Of a stretch of 64,000 nt of DNA, positions 56,201 to 63,325 are shown piece after piece. Source of the DNA: Photorhabdus asymbiotica (GTDB lineage Bacteria; Pseudomonadota; Gammaproteobacteria; Enterobacterales; Enterobacteriaceae). The translations under genes were made by a program, and so were the position numbers. Location of the stretch: assembly GCF_003634575.1 (NCBI RefSeq), contig NZ_RBLJ01000001.1:1-64000 (forward strand), given 5' to 3'. The notes beneath the pieces are model-generated. The model made no database searches. It worked only from the letters and a program-made list of their open reading frames with translations, and had not been told where the DNA came from. How positions within the stretch are numbered: position 1 is the first letter of the stretch; every line of letters starts with the position of its first letter.

Positions 56201-56776
56201 ATAAAAGCGACTGCTAACTGGGGGGATTTCACACTAGCTCACGCAGTTGCTCGCAATTTATTTAAGCTCATGGCTTATAAAGATGAATATGAAGTTGCCC
56301 GCCTACATAGTTCACCGCAATTTCTTAATTCTTTGACGGAATCATATATTGGGCACCCAAAATTAAATTTTCATCTCGCACCGCCATTCTTAGGTAAGTG
56401 GCTGGAAAAAAATGGCTATCATCGTAAAATTACTGTATCTGGTTGGATTATTCCCTTTTTTCGCGGGCTTGCCGCTCTCCGATGTTTGCGCCATACTTTT
56501 TTCGACATCTTTGCCTGGTCTCATGAACGACGTGAAGAGAGGCTATTAGTTTCGAGATATAAGGATACATTAAATGACTTATTATCAAAGATTTCACCAA
56601 ATAATCTCTCTTTGATTGTCCAGTGGGCTGAAGTACCCGAAAATATTAGGGGATATGGACATATCAAGGAGCGTTCAATTGCAGCAGCGTATAAACGTCA
56701 GGATGAATTACTTAATCAAATAGCAAATGGTGGCTCAACCATATATTCAGCGATACCCGTTAAAGAAGTGAGTTAA
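53264..56776 (+). CDS. Fused indolepyruvate:ferredoxin oxidoreductase-type enzyme
   Basis: ATG 53264 with GAGGGG upstream is preferred over an upstream TTG. The product is about 1170 residues. The order is the pyrimidine-binding TPP domain (GFVSGYRGSPLGGVD near residue 45) and then the TPP-binding domain, with YLCSGCPHNSS near 430 and GDGTFFHSG near 495. Next come a ferredoxin-like cluster region with CEGCGDC near 633 and a gamma domain with ITGVGGTGVVT near 725. A long C-terminal extension completes it. Such enzymes convert aryl-pyruvates (or other 2-oxoacids) to acyl-CoA with reduction of ferredoxin. With the hydroxylase it implies aromatic-acid metabolism. Confidence 0.88.
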   Translation: MILDTSYRLESRYRRGIDEPQGKIFISGQQALVRMLLAQSALDRSVGLNTAGFVSGYRGSPLGGVDKELWAAKNLLEQANIRFQPGINEDLAATTLIGTQRVETDKMRRFDGVFGLWYGKGPGVDRSGDALRHGNAYGSSPHGGVLVVIGDDHGCVSSSMSHQSDQALIAWGLPVIHPINLQDYEYCGLWGWALSRFSGLWVGFKAITETVEATASVNVSGFPSFKQPEVDVGPDGLHWRWPDLPGMQIERRFAYKLEAARRFIRENPLDKVDCAPVTPKLLIAAVGKAYLDVRGALDELGITLTELEAAGIALLGIRVVYPLSPILKDWAQRSEKVWIIEEKAGVVENSLKASIFNSVLNTQPLIIGKSDENGIKLLPNEDELKPSRIVDVLVKQLRECGLSVEVPSFWSMKLIERSVNWVKRTPYLCSGCPHNSSTMIPEGSQARLGIGCHALAARIPERATTGSVQMGGEGVDWIGQMSFVKTEHIFQNMGDGTFFHSGYLAIRQAIAAKANITYKILYNDAVAMTGGQPLDGSLSVEQVATLVCNEGAQEVVIVAKEPERYKTKGRLPEQVKVYHRDQLNEVQLRLRTIPGVTVLIYDQVCAAEDRRRRKRQPVPAKKTYVTINELVCEGCGDCQIQSNCLSVVPVDTEFGAKRAIDSESCNTDLSCLKGFCPSFVTVTGKPRLVNTDKTKQTKRQLIMTRADELPLPQLPSINQCYEILITGVGGTGVVTMAATIGLAAHLQDFSVSVLDFTGFTQKGGSVFSHIRIGAKDHILHQHRIDRGCANVLIAADLTVASEDEALNALLSGQTKIIANTHEMQTGSMVRDRNLKIDTSEIEKRLIALVGEDCYDAINARYFATQFVGSIQTNILLLGYAWQKGVIPLSLQVFEQAINLQGGDITANKVAFACGRLLANDPEYIQSLVAPAAKSYQPIRTSSGSGEPGLRKIIESRSRYLTDYQNERYAAKYRAQVDAVIKATANWGDFTLAHAVARNLFKLMAYKDEYEVARLHSSPQFLNSLTESYIGHPKLNFHLAPPFLGKWLEKNGYHRKITVSGWIIPFFRGLAALRCLRHTFFDIFAWSHERREERLLVSRYKDTLNDLLSKISPNNLSLIVQWAEVPENIRGYGHIKERSIAAAYKRQDELLNQIANGGSTIYSAIPVKEVS

Positions 56777-56946
56777 GAATCTTTGGATAAATAACCGAAT
56801 TAAGTCATCGCTACTGGTTATTCATTTTCAAATAAAATAAGGTTTGAGAGTTACTGGTTCTAATAGTTTTCTACATTCTTATATAAAACAAAAGGTAACT
56901 CTCATTAATTATGAATTTTTAGACCCTCGATTGACAGTTTTATGTA

Positions 56947-57073
56947 TATACCCTTCATCCTTCAAGTTGCTGCTTTGTTGGCTGCTTTCTCTCACCCCAG
57001 TCACATAGTTATCTATGCTCCTGGGGATTCGTTCACTTGCCGCCGCGCTGCAACTTGAAATCTATTGGGTATA
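56947..57073. repeat. ERIC element
   Basis: Complete CCTTCATCCTTCAAG variant with TATA at both ends. Confidence 0.9.
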
Positions 57074-57112
57074 TTTAACAGGTGTTAGTTGAGCAAAAAT
57101 GAAGAACAGAAA

Positions 57113-57245
57113 GTTAGAAGAAAGCTCAAAATATTGGCTCATTCTGAAGAGGGGAATAATGTCAATGAAACCTGCCGTTATTAGGCAATATCCCGGGATA
57201 CTTTTTCCCGTTGGGAAAAAGGATTATGCTGCCAAAGGAGAAACA
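57113..57245 (+). pseudogene. IS481-family transposase fragment (N-terminal helix-turn-helix)
   Basis: One plus-strand frame reads VRRKLKILAHSEEGNNVNE then TCRY, a stop codon, then AISRDTFSRWEKG. This resembles the start of IS481-type transposases (KILxHAxExGNVxxTCRYFGISRxTFYxWKxxY, from memory). The frame is broken by a stop and a shift, and the catalytic DDE part is absent. Confidence 0.65.
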
Positions 57246-57374
57246 TAAACAACAATGTCACTTTTATCGGCGGGGAGAGCATCTGTTTACAAAACAATTA
57301 CGGACGTAGTACGAGTAAACAGAAGTCTCCAAACTAAAATTATGATGTTGAAGTCAACTGTGCAATAAGTCAGC

Positions 57375-58256
57375 TTAAATGTGAATCAACTTAATTAGCC
57401 ACTGTAGTTCTTCTTTATTTTCTCTCTTGTAATATATTTTTCTGTTTATTTTTATATTAAAAGGTGATGGGGGTGATATCAGGGCTAAATCATATTTTTT
57501 TATTAATAATAGGTTTTCTTCGCACTGTGGAACAAATGATATACCTGCTCCATCTCGTAATGCCTGTAAAACATCATAGATATTTGGGATTGTAATTATA
57601 CTTCTATTATAATTCAGGTTTAATAAATGTTTTTTTATCTGCTCGAATTCTTTTAAAAATAACATATTTTCTGTTTGAATTATGTTATTTGTCAATAACA
57701 GATCCATATTGCTTTTGCTATATTTTATAATGTGCTTTGTAACGGCTAACCCTAGAAAATTCGGAGTTAAATCCATACTTTCAATGCTAGAGTGAAGATT
57801 ATCTTCATTTCTTAACCCAATAAAAATATCGGCTTTCTCATGAAATATAATATCTGATATCAGATGATTGGGATAGGTCCTAACATCAACTAGAAAACTA
57901 GATTCACTTGAGCATATTTTGGAAATTATCGAGGATAGGCTAGGAAATAAGGTTCCATCCGTTGCAATATTGATGACGTTTTTTTTGCTGTTAGAAAAGC
58001 TCTTCATTAAACGTTTTGTTGTCGAATTTACATCTTGGTAATATGGAAATAATTCTCTATATAATAGTTCTCCGTTAACTGTCAACTTAGCATTTCTCCT
58101 GGAATGCTGAAAAAGTTGAACTCCAAGTTGTTCTTCTATTTCTTTCATTCCCTTGCTGAGGGCTGAAGGTGACAAGCATAATTCATCAGCAGCTTCTTTA
58201 AAAGAACCTTTATTAGCTATCATTATGAATTGCTTAATCTTTTTTGAGAAAAACAT
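57375..58256 (-). CDS. LysR-family transcriptional regulator
   Basis: This 293-residue protein has the N-terminal winged helix with FIMIANKGSFKEAADELCLSPSALSKGMKEIEEQLGVQLFQ, split here as GSFKEAADEL and SALSKGMKEIEEQLG. The effector domain follows. The ribosome binding site is very strong (CAGGAGG). It faces the metabolic cluster from the far side and is separated from the PVC by about 1.1 kb, so its target is uncertain. Codon use is strikingly AT-rich. Confidence 0.9.
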   Translation of the reverse strand: MFFSKKIKQFIMIANKGSFKEAADELCLSPSALSKGMKEIEEQLGVQLFQHSRRNAKLTVNGELLYRELFPYYQDVNSTTKRLMKSFSNSKKNVINIATDGTLFPSLSSIISKICSSESSFLVDVRTYPNHLISDIIFHEKADIFIGLRNEDNLHSSIESMDLTPNFLGLAVTKHIIKYSKSNMDLLLTNNIIQTENMLFLKEFEQIKKHLLNLNYNRSIITIPNIYDVLQALRDGAGISFVPQCEENLLLIKKYDLALISPPSPFNIKINRKIYYKRENKEELQWLIKLIHI

Positions 58257-58640
58257 ACTTTCCTCCTGAATTGAAAGTCAATATAAGAATATTTATATAT
58301 TTAATGTCATCTATTTTTTTATATCAATTTGTTTGGTTGATAAAGAAAAAAACAGTTTATAGTGTATTTTTGTATTTTTTCTATAATTTTGTATATAATT
58401 GTAAATTTTTGAACTACACGAGATAACTGAGGTCATATATAATCCATATTATGAGTAAAAGTAGATTGAATTGTAGGAAACAGGATTTTTATTACGTTAT
58501 ATTTGTTTAAGGAGTAGGAGTATCTGTACTGATCAATGTGAATGAGTCCTGTTTCTGACTATTTCTATTACCTGAGAAAGAGCATTACTGATTATTTTAA
58601 GGAATTATTATTGTATTTAGGGGGACATTGGCAAGACAGG

Positions 58641-58885
58641 TCAATAACAATGGCAGCCTATCATGATATCCAGCTCGCCAATCTCAACATGTAATTCGAG
58701 ATAGCGCTGAGCTAGTGATTTCAGTGTAATACGGTGGGCATCCTCAACATCAATCGTATCACTTTTACCCCGTTTCCTGCGCCCCATTCTGTCGGGAGCT
58801 GTGACCTAAAGACTTCAATACCTGCGGGTTGAAGATATCGCAGCAAACCTGCGCCATACGAACCGGTACATTAAATCCCCACCCG
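58641..58885 (-). pseudogene. IS110-family transposase fragment (frameshifted, internally deleted)
   Basis: The minus strand reads YGAGLLRYLQPAGIEVF, then, after a frame change, DRMGRRKRGKSDTIDVEDAHR. It then jumps to LKSLAQRYLELHVEIGELD. These are recognisable blocks of IS110 DEDD transposases (RGKSDTIDAEDA and LxALAxRYLELHxEIxxLD). Most of the protein is missing. Confidence 0.75.
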
Positions 58886-59218
58886 GATGAGCAGCCAAAG
58901 TAATTTCAGGATAAAATAGTTTCAAATCAAAATAATTAAAATGGAAATGATATGGATGATTGTGTAATAATTTTATTATAGATGTACGAAAAAGGTGAAA
59001 AAAAGTATTTTCAAGGTGAAAAAAAAGCGTTTTTATTACCCATGAGCATATACTACAATTTTAAAAGATAAATATTAATATGACCTAATGACTATCTTAA
59101 CTGTCTCTGCATATTGTATTTTTCGTTATTTTCAGTGAAGTGTTGCACACTATTATTAATATATTTTTCTGAAATACAAAACGTTCAGAAATGGCGGTAG
59201 CTTTATCAGATGTAAGCT

Positions 59219-59260
59219 TATACCCAATAGATTTCGAGGGGCAACACGGCGGCAAGTGAT
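59219..59260. repeat. ERIC fragment (one end only)
   Basis: TATACCCAATAGATTTCGAG followed by a diverged GCAACACGGCGGCAAGTGA, and then no further match. Confidence 0.75.
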
Positions 59261-59396
59261 TGTCTAATCCAATTTTTTCTCATTTGAATATCTAATTCAA
59301 ATTCCTTATCTAGGACAGCCCTTTATTTTGGATAATGAAAGTCTTTGATGATTTAAATTTCATTAATATTTTTATGATATTTTAAAGGATAATACT

Positions 59397-60962
59397 ATGA
59401 ATACAGCTCAAGAAATTATTAACCGTTTATCGGGGAGAGCCGTTACGCTTGGTTGGGATGTTGTTATTGCTTATGACCGAAAAAAAATTAACACTCTGTT
59501 AGAGCAACAATATGTTGAAAAGGTAAAAAACGGGGAGAACTTCCCGCTTATCAACTGGGAGAACCAGAGAAAAACACTTCAATTTAAAGATCTTCAATTA
59601 GGTGTTCCACTTATTTCTTTTGAGAATTCAACACTGGAAAATTCAAGGGCGCTTGCCACGATAGAATTTATTTCAGGAGCTATTATTGAATTTAGTGACT
59701 CCGGGCAAATAATCAACTATAAGAAGATTGAACCTAGTCATGGTTATGGCATGGTGCTGACTATCGATCTCATGGCTGGTACAGGTTCAGTAGAAGAACA
59801 AGGTCGGGTGATAATAAATCTTAACGAAGGCGCCATACTCGATTTGCATGTTATCCAACAACCGCCAGCAGAAGTGGTAGAATTTTTCCGCACTTGGTTG
59901 ATGGCTAATAAAATGACTTATGAATTAGGTAAGCTGGATCTGAGTAGTCAAGCTGGTCTAGTGCCTCGTTCTTTTCGTATTCGTACTCAGCGGGCGCCTG
60001 AAAAAATTCGTAAAGCGACGAGCGATGAAGGAAATGGCGCTGTTTTGTTGTTTGTTGCCACTAACTATAACCCTACAAGTGGAACTTTACCTGCCAAGGA
60101 TTATCCGTGGCTAATCCCTGAGGAATATTCAGGCGCATTGCTTATCGGTAATAAATGCTTATTTAAAGACATTCTGAAACCGAATCTGGATCAGTTGTTT
60201 GATAAAGGGGAATGGACATTAAAAGTTCAGCAAACGGATTCTGATCAACTGCTGCATTATCTGGAGGCAAACTCTGCATATATAACAGATAAGCCTTATA
60301 TGGCAGACTTTGAAGGAACTCAGGATGGAGTCTGGACAGGACGTTATAAATTTGAGACTGGCCGGGGACATTATGGGGTGTATGAAAATGTACGCTTTCC
60401 TATCAATGGAATGTTGATGAAACCGGCTAAAACTGGATTACAGTTATCAATAGATTCACCACAAAGCCATCAATTTAATGTTGATTTCGGAATGAAGTGG
60501 TTCCATTGTGCTAATATAATGTGTGGTTATTCCTGGTTTAACGAGACTTACCCATTTTATCTTGATGGAAAATCATTTTATCAAGTTCATATTGACCCTG
60601 ATAAAGAGGTGATTTATTTTACTGGGCCAGATGAAGATATTAATATTGTAGGAAATTACAGCCCGCCTGCGTGGTGGCAATCTAAATGGCAAAAACATAT
60701 CAGTGATGATTTTACGGATATTTCCTCGGAAAAATTTAAGCGACTCAGTCAAATAAAATTGCCAGAAATATGCATGTTTGCCGTGAACCATTTATTATTT
60801 CCTGGTCATAATACTTTGCTGTTGAAAGACGTTTATTTACCGGGTGATATGGTGATTTTCGGTGATATTAACCCATCACTTACCGCTTTTCGGGTTACGC
60901 CATTAAAAGCAACAGTGGTGGCAAAGGGAACCCAACAATTTAAAGCCATAGAAACTAATTGA
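59397..60962 (+). CDS. P47/OrfX-like (TULIP-fold) protein upstream of the PVC
   Basis: This 521-residue protein has no signal peptide. GWDVVIAY at residues 19-26, followed by INTLLEQQYVEKV, resembles the conserved start of the Clostridium P47/OrfX2 proteins, where GWD[VI]V and a following N..L motif begin a TULIP domain. A middle segment with GAVLLFVATNYN, a Pro-rich LPAKDYPWLIPEEYSGALLIG, and KDILKPNLDQLF also matches the layout remembered for that family. P47 and OrfX proteins accompany botulinum and clostridial mosquitocidal toxins. The next gene, after an ERIC, is pvc1. The call rests on remembered patterns and needs a profile search. Confidence 0.55.
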   Translation: MNTAQEIINRLSGRAVTLGWDVVIAYDRKKINTLLEQQYVEKVKNGENFPLINWENQRKTLQFKDLQLGVPLISFENSTLENSRALATIEFISGAIIEFSDSGQIINYKKIEPSHGYGMVLTIDLMAGTGSVEEQGRVIINLNEGAILDLHVIQQPPAEVVEFFRTWLMANKMTYELGKLDLSSQAGLVPRSFRIRTQRAPEKIRKATSDEGNGAVLLFVATNYNPTSGTLPAKDYPWLIPEEYSGALLIGNKCLFKDILKPNLDQLFDKGEWTLKVQQTDSDQLLHYLEANSAYITDKPYMADFEGTQDGVWTGRYKFETGRGHYGVYENVRFPINGMLMKPAKTGLQLSIDSPQSHQFNVDFGMKWFHCANIMCGYSWFNETYPFYLDGKSFYQVHIDPDKEVIYFTGPDEDINIVGNYSPPAWWQSKWQKHISDDFTDISSEKFKRLSQIKLPEICMFAVNHLLFPGHNTLLLKDVYLPGDMVIFGDINPSLTAFRVTPLKATVVAKGTQQFKAIETN

Positions 60963-60966
60963 TGAT

Positions 60967-61093
60967 TATACCCTTCATCCTTCAAGTTGCTGCTTTGTTG
61001 GCTACGTTCACTCACCCCAGTCACATAGTTAGCTATGCTCCCGGGGATTCGCTCCCTGGCCGTCGCGATGCATCTTGAAATCCATAGGGTATA
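60967..61093. repeat. ERIC element between the P47-like gene and pvc1 (chimeric)
   Basis: The left arm is of the CCTTCATCCTTCAAG type, while the right arm (TCGCTCCCTGGCCGTCGCGATGC) is of the other variant. It lies in a 207-bp gap. Confidence 0.9.
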
Positions 61094-61169
61094 TATTTAA
61101 TTGGATAAGTCTTTTTTATTTTAACATTATAACCTGATTCTTTTTGGATAAAATTAAAGGATTATTAAC

Positions 61170-61619
61170 ATGTCTATTACACAAGAACAAATCGCTGCTG
61201 AATATCCTATTCCTAGTTACCGTTTTATGGTTTCTATAGGAGATGTGCAAGTCCCTTTTAATAGTGTTTCGGGATTAGATAGGAAATATGAGGTTATTGA
61301 ATATAAAGATGGCATTGGTAATTATTATAAAATGCCAGGACAAATACAGAGGGTTGATATTACACTTCGGAAAGGCATATTCTCTGGGAAAAATGATTTA
61401 TTTAATTGGATTAATTCCATTGAACTCAATCGGGTAGAAAAAAAGGATATTACAATTAGTTTAACTAATGATACTGGCAGTAAAGTCTTAATGAGTTGGG
61501 TTGTTTCGAACGCCTTTCCGAGCTCACTGACGGCCCCTTCATTTGATGCTTCAAGTAATGAAATTGCAGTACAAGAAATTTCATTAGTTGCTGATCGGGT
61601 AACAATTCAGGTTCCCTGA
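61170..61619 (+). CDS. pvc1: PVC inner tube protein (Pvc1/Afp1)
   Basis: This 149-residue protein has IAAEYPIPSYRFMVSIGD, FNSVSGLDRKYEVIEYKDG, KMPGQ and LFNWINSIELNRVEKKDI, all typical of Pvc1/Afp1 tube proteins (phage T4 gp19-like). It forms the inner tube that carries cargo in this extracellular injection system. Its own ribosome binding site (AAAGGA) lies upstream. It is followed 25 bases later by the sheath gene. Confidence 0.93.
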   Translation: MSITQEQIAAEYPIPSYRFMVSIGDVQVPFNSVSGLDRKYEVIEYKDGIGNYYKMPGQIQRVDITLRKGIFSGKNDLFNWINSIELNRVEKKDITISLTNDTGSKVLMSWVVSNAFPSSLTAPSFDASSNEIAVQEISLVADRVTIQVP

Positions 61620-61644
61620 TAACTAAAAACTTTAAGGAAAAATA

Positions 61645-63018
61645 ATGTCTGTACAAACAACTTATCCCGGAATTTATATTGAAGAAGATGCATCATTGTC
61701 TCTATCTATCAATAATAGTCCAACAGCAATCCCTGTTTTTATCGGTAAATTTTACAACTTGGATGGTTCCTTACCTAAAGTGGGAACATGTTCTAGAATT
61801 ACCAGTTGGTTAGATTTCACTAAAAAATTTTCGGTAGCTCCTCCTCAAACCATTTCATTGATCGCGTCGCCAATTGCTGACACACAAGAAAGTGTACCCA
61901 AAGCAGTTCAATATACTTATAAGGCCGAGTTTGAAACCTCAGAAAATCTGGCAAATGGTGCCTATGCGGTACAACATTATTTCCAGAATGGCGGTGGTAT
62001 TTGCTATATCATACCTTTAGTTAGCGTGAAAAAAGAGGATGCTGCGATTGAGTTAACAAAATTACCTGAATTAATTGAAAGACAACAAGAGATTACGTTA
62101 ATCGTCTGCCCGGAGGACGATAAGACGCTCACTGTTGATAGCAGTAAAAAATCGGATGTTTATAACAGCATCAATACATTATTGAGTAATAAGGTAGGTT
62201 ATTTTCTCATTGCAGATTCAGATGATGGCAAAGCAGTTCCTGATACGTTGCCGGAAAAAACTGCGGTCTATTATCCTGGTTTACTAACTTCTTTTACACA
62301 ACGCTATGCCCGACCTGCCGATTCTGCTATCAAAGTGACCGGTATTACAAATATATCAACTCTGGCTGATATTCACACCAACTTGGCCGATGACTACTCA
62401 ACAGCAAGTCAGGTTATTAATGATGTTTTGGAAAAAAATAATAAGCTCGCATCGTCTCCCATTATTTTACCTCCCAGCGCCGCTGTTGCTGGTGCTTATG
62501 CCGCTGTTGATGTGAGTCGTGGTGTTTGGAAAGCACCTGCGAATGTGATGTTAAGTAATGCCACGCCAATCATTAGTATTTCCGATGCGGAACAAGGTGT
62601 GATGAACCCATTAGGTATTAATGCTATTCGTAGTTTTACTGGTAGAGGTACTTTGATTTGGGGAGCTCGTACTCTGGATAAAACGGATAACTGGCGCTAT
62701 GTTCCTGTACGTCGTTTATTCAATAGCGCAGAGCGAGATATTAAGTTAGCAATGCGTTTTGCAGTTTTTGAGCCTAACTCCCAACCAATTTGGGAAAAGG
62801 TCAAGGCTGCTATCAATAGCTATTTGCAGTCACTTTGGCAGCAAGGTGCACTGCAAGGCAATAAACCCGATGAAGCCTGGTTTGTACAAATTGGTAAAGG
62901 CGTGACCATGACAGATGATGATATTAAGAATGGGAGAATGATTATCAAAATCGGCATGGCGGCAGTACGTCCGGCAGAATTCATTATTTTACAGTTTACG
63001 CAGAATATCGCCCAGTAA
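61645..63018 (+). CDS. pvc2: PVC contractile sheath protein (Pvc2/Afp2)
   Basis: This 457-residue protein starts SVQTTYPGIYIEEDASLSLSIN and has ADSAIKVTGI in the middle. The conserved C-terminal sheath block is WGARTLDKTDNWRYVPVRRL, then IWEKVKAAINSYLQSLWQQGAL and IKIGMAAVRPAEFIILQF. It contracts around the Pvc1 tube. A long N-terminal insertion (about residues 60-240) distinguishes it from the shortest sheath paralogues. It lies downstream of pvc1 in the same operon. Confidence 0.93.
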   Translation: MSVQTTYPGIYIEEDASLSLSINNSPTAIPVFIGKFYNLDGSLPKVGTCSRITSWLDFTKKFSVAPPQTISLIASPIADTQESVPKAVQYTYKAEFETSENLANGAYAVQHYFQNGGGICYIIPLVSVKKEDAAIELTKLPELIERQQEITLIVCPEDDKTLTVDSSKKSDVYNSINTLLSNKVGYFLIADSDDGKAVPDTLPEKTAVYYPGLLTSFTQRYARPADSAIKVTGITNISTLADIHTNLADDYSTASQVINDVLEKNNKLASSPIILPPSAAVAGAYAAVDVSRGVWKAPANVMLSNATPIISISDAEQGVMNPLGINAIRSFTGRGTLIWGARTLDKTDNWRYVPVRRLFNSAERDIKLAMRFAVFEPNSQPIWEKVKAAINSYLQSLWQQGALQGNKPDEAWFVQIGKGVTMTDDDIKNGRMIIKIGMAAVRPAEFIILQFTQNIAQ

Positions 63019-63026
63019 CTTAGGTC

Positions 63027-63278
63027 TATACCCTATAGATTTCAAGATGCATCGCGGCGGCAAGGGAGCGAATCCCCGGGAGCATATACCCAATAGATTT
63101 CAAGTTGCAGTGCGGCGGCAAGTGAACGCATCCCCAGGAGCATAGATAACTATGTGACTGGGGTAAGTGAACGCAGCCAACAAAGCAGCAGCTTGAAAGA
63201 TGAAGGGTATAGATAACGATGTGACCGGGGTGAGTGAGTGCAGCCAACAAAGAGGCAACTTGAAAGATAACGGGTATA
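63027..63278. repeat. Nested ERICs: one ERIC inserted inside another
   Basis: The outer element (63027-63278, CCYTATAGATTTCAAG to AACGGG ends) is split at its central GCATAGATAAC by a complete second ERIC (63085-63211) with TATA on both sides. The join restores the usual central sequence. Confidence 0.9.
63085..63211. repeat. Inner ERIC of the nested pair
   Basis: Complete copy from TATACCCAATAGATTTCAAG to GATGAAGGGTATA, of the GATGAAGG variant. Confidence 0.9.
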
Positions 63279-63325
63279 TTTAATATGGGCGATTTATTGC
63301 CCATTTTTGTGAAAGGAAATGAGTT

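Larger units (their letters stand above)
56777..57374. other. Gap with ERIC and a decayed IS481-type transposase
   Basis: It contains an ERIC (56947-57073) and a transposase relic (57113-57245). The rest is AT-rich with nothing recognised. Confidence 0.6.
58257..59396. other. Long AT-rich gap with an IS110-type relic, upstream of the P47-like gene
   Basis: It holds a transposase relic (58641-58885) and a truncated ERIC (59219-59260). An inverted repeat GAAACAGGA/TCCTGTTTC lies near 58477-58555. A 60-codon plus-strand ORF at 58244-58426 looks spurious. The last bases include the AAAGGA ribosome binding site of the P47-like gene. Confidence 0.55.

Noticed and set aside
58244-58426. A 60-codon plus-strand ORF overlapping the LysR start
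   Set aside because: It is hydrophobic only because the DNA is AT-rich, overlaps the LysR ribosome binding site and shows no family features.
63026-63304. A 92-codon minus-strand ORF in the pvc2-pvc3 gap
   Set aside because: It is read entirely through the nested ERIC elements; other ERIC copies give similar false ORFs.
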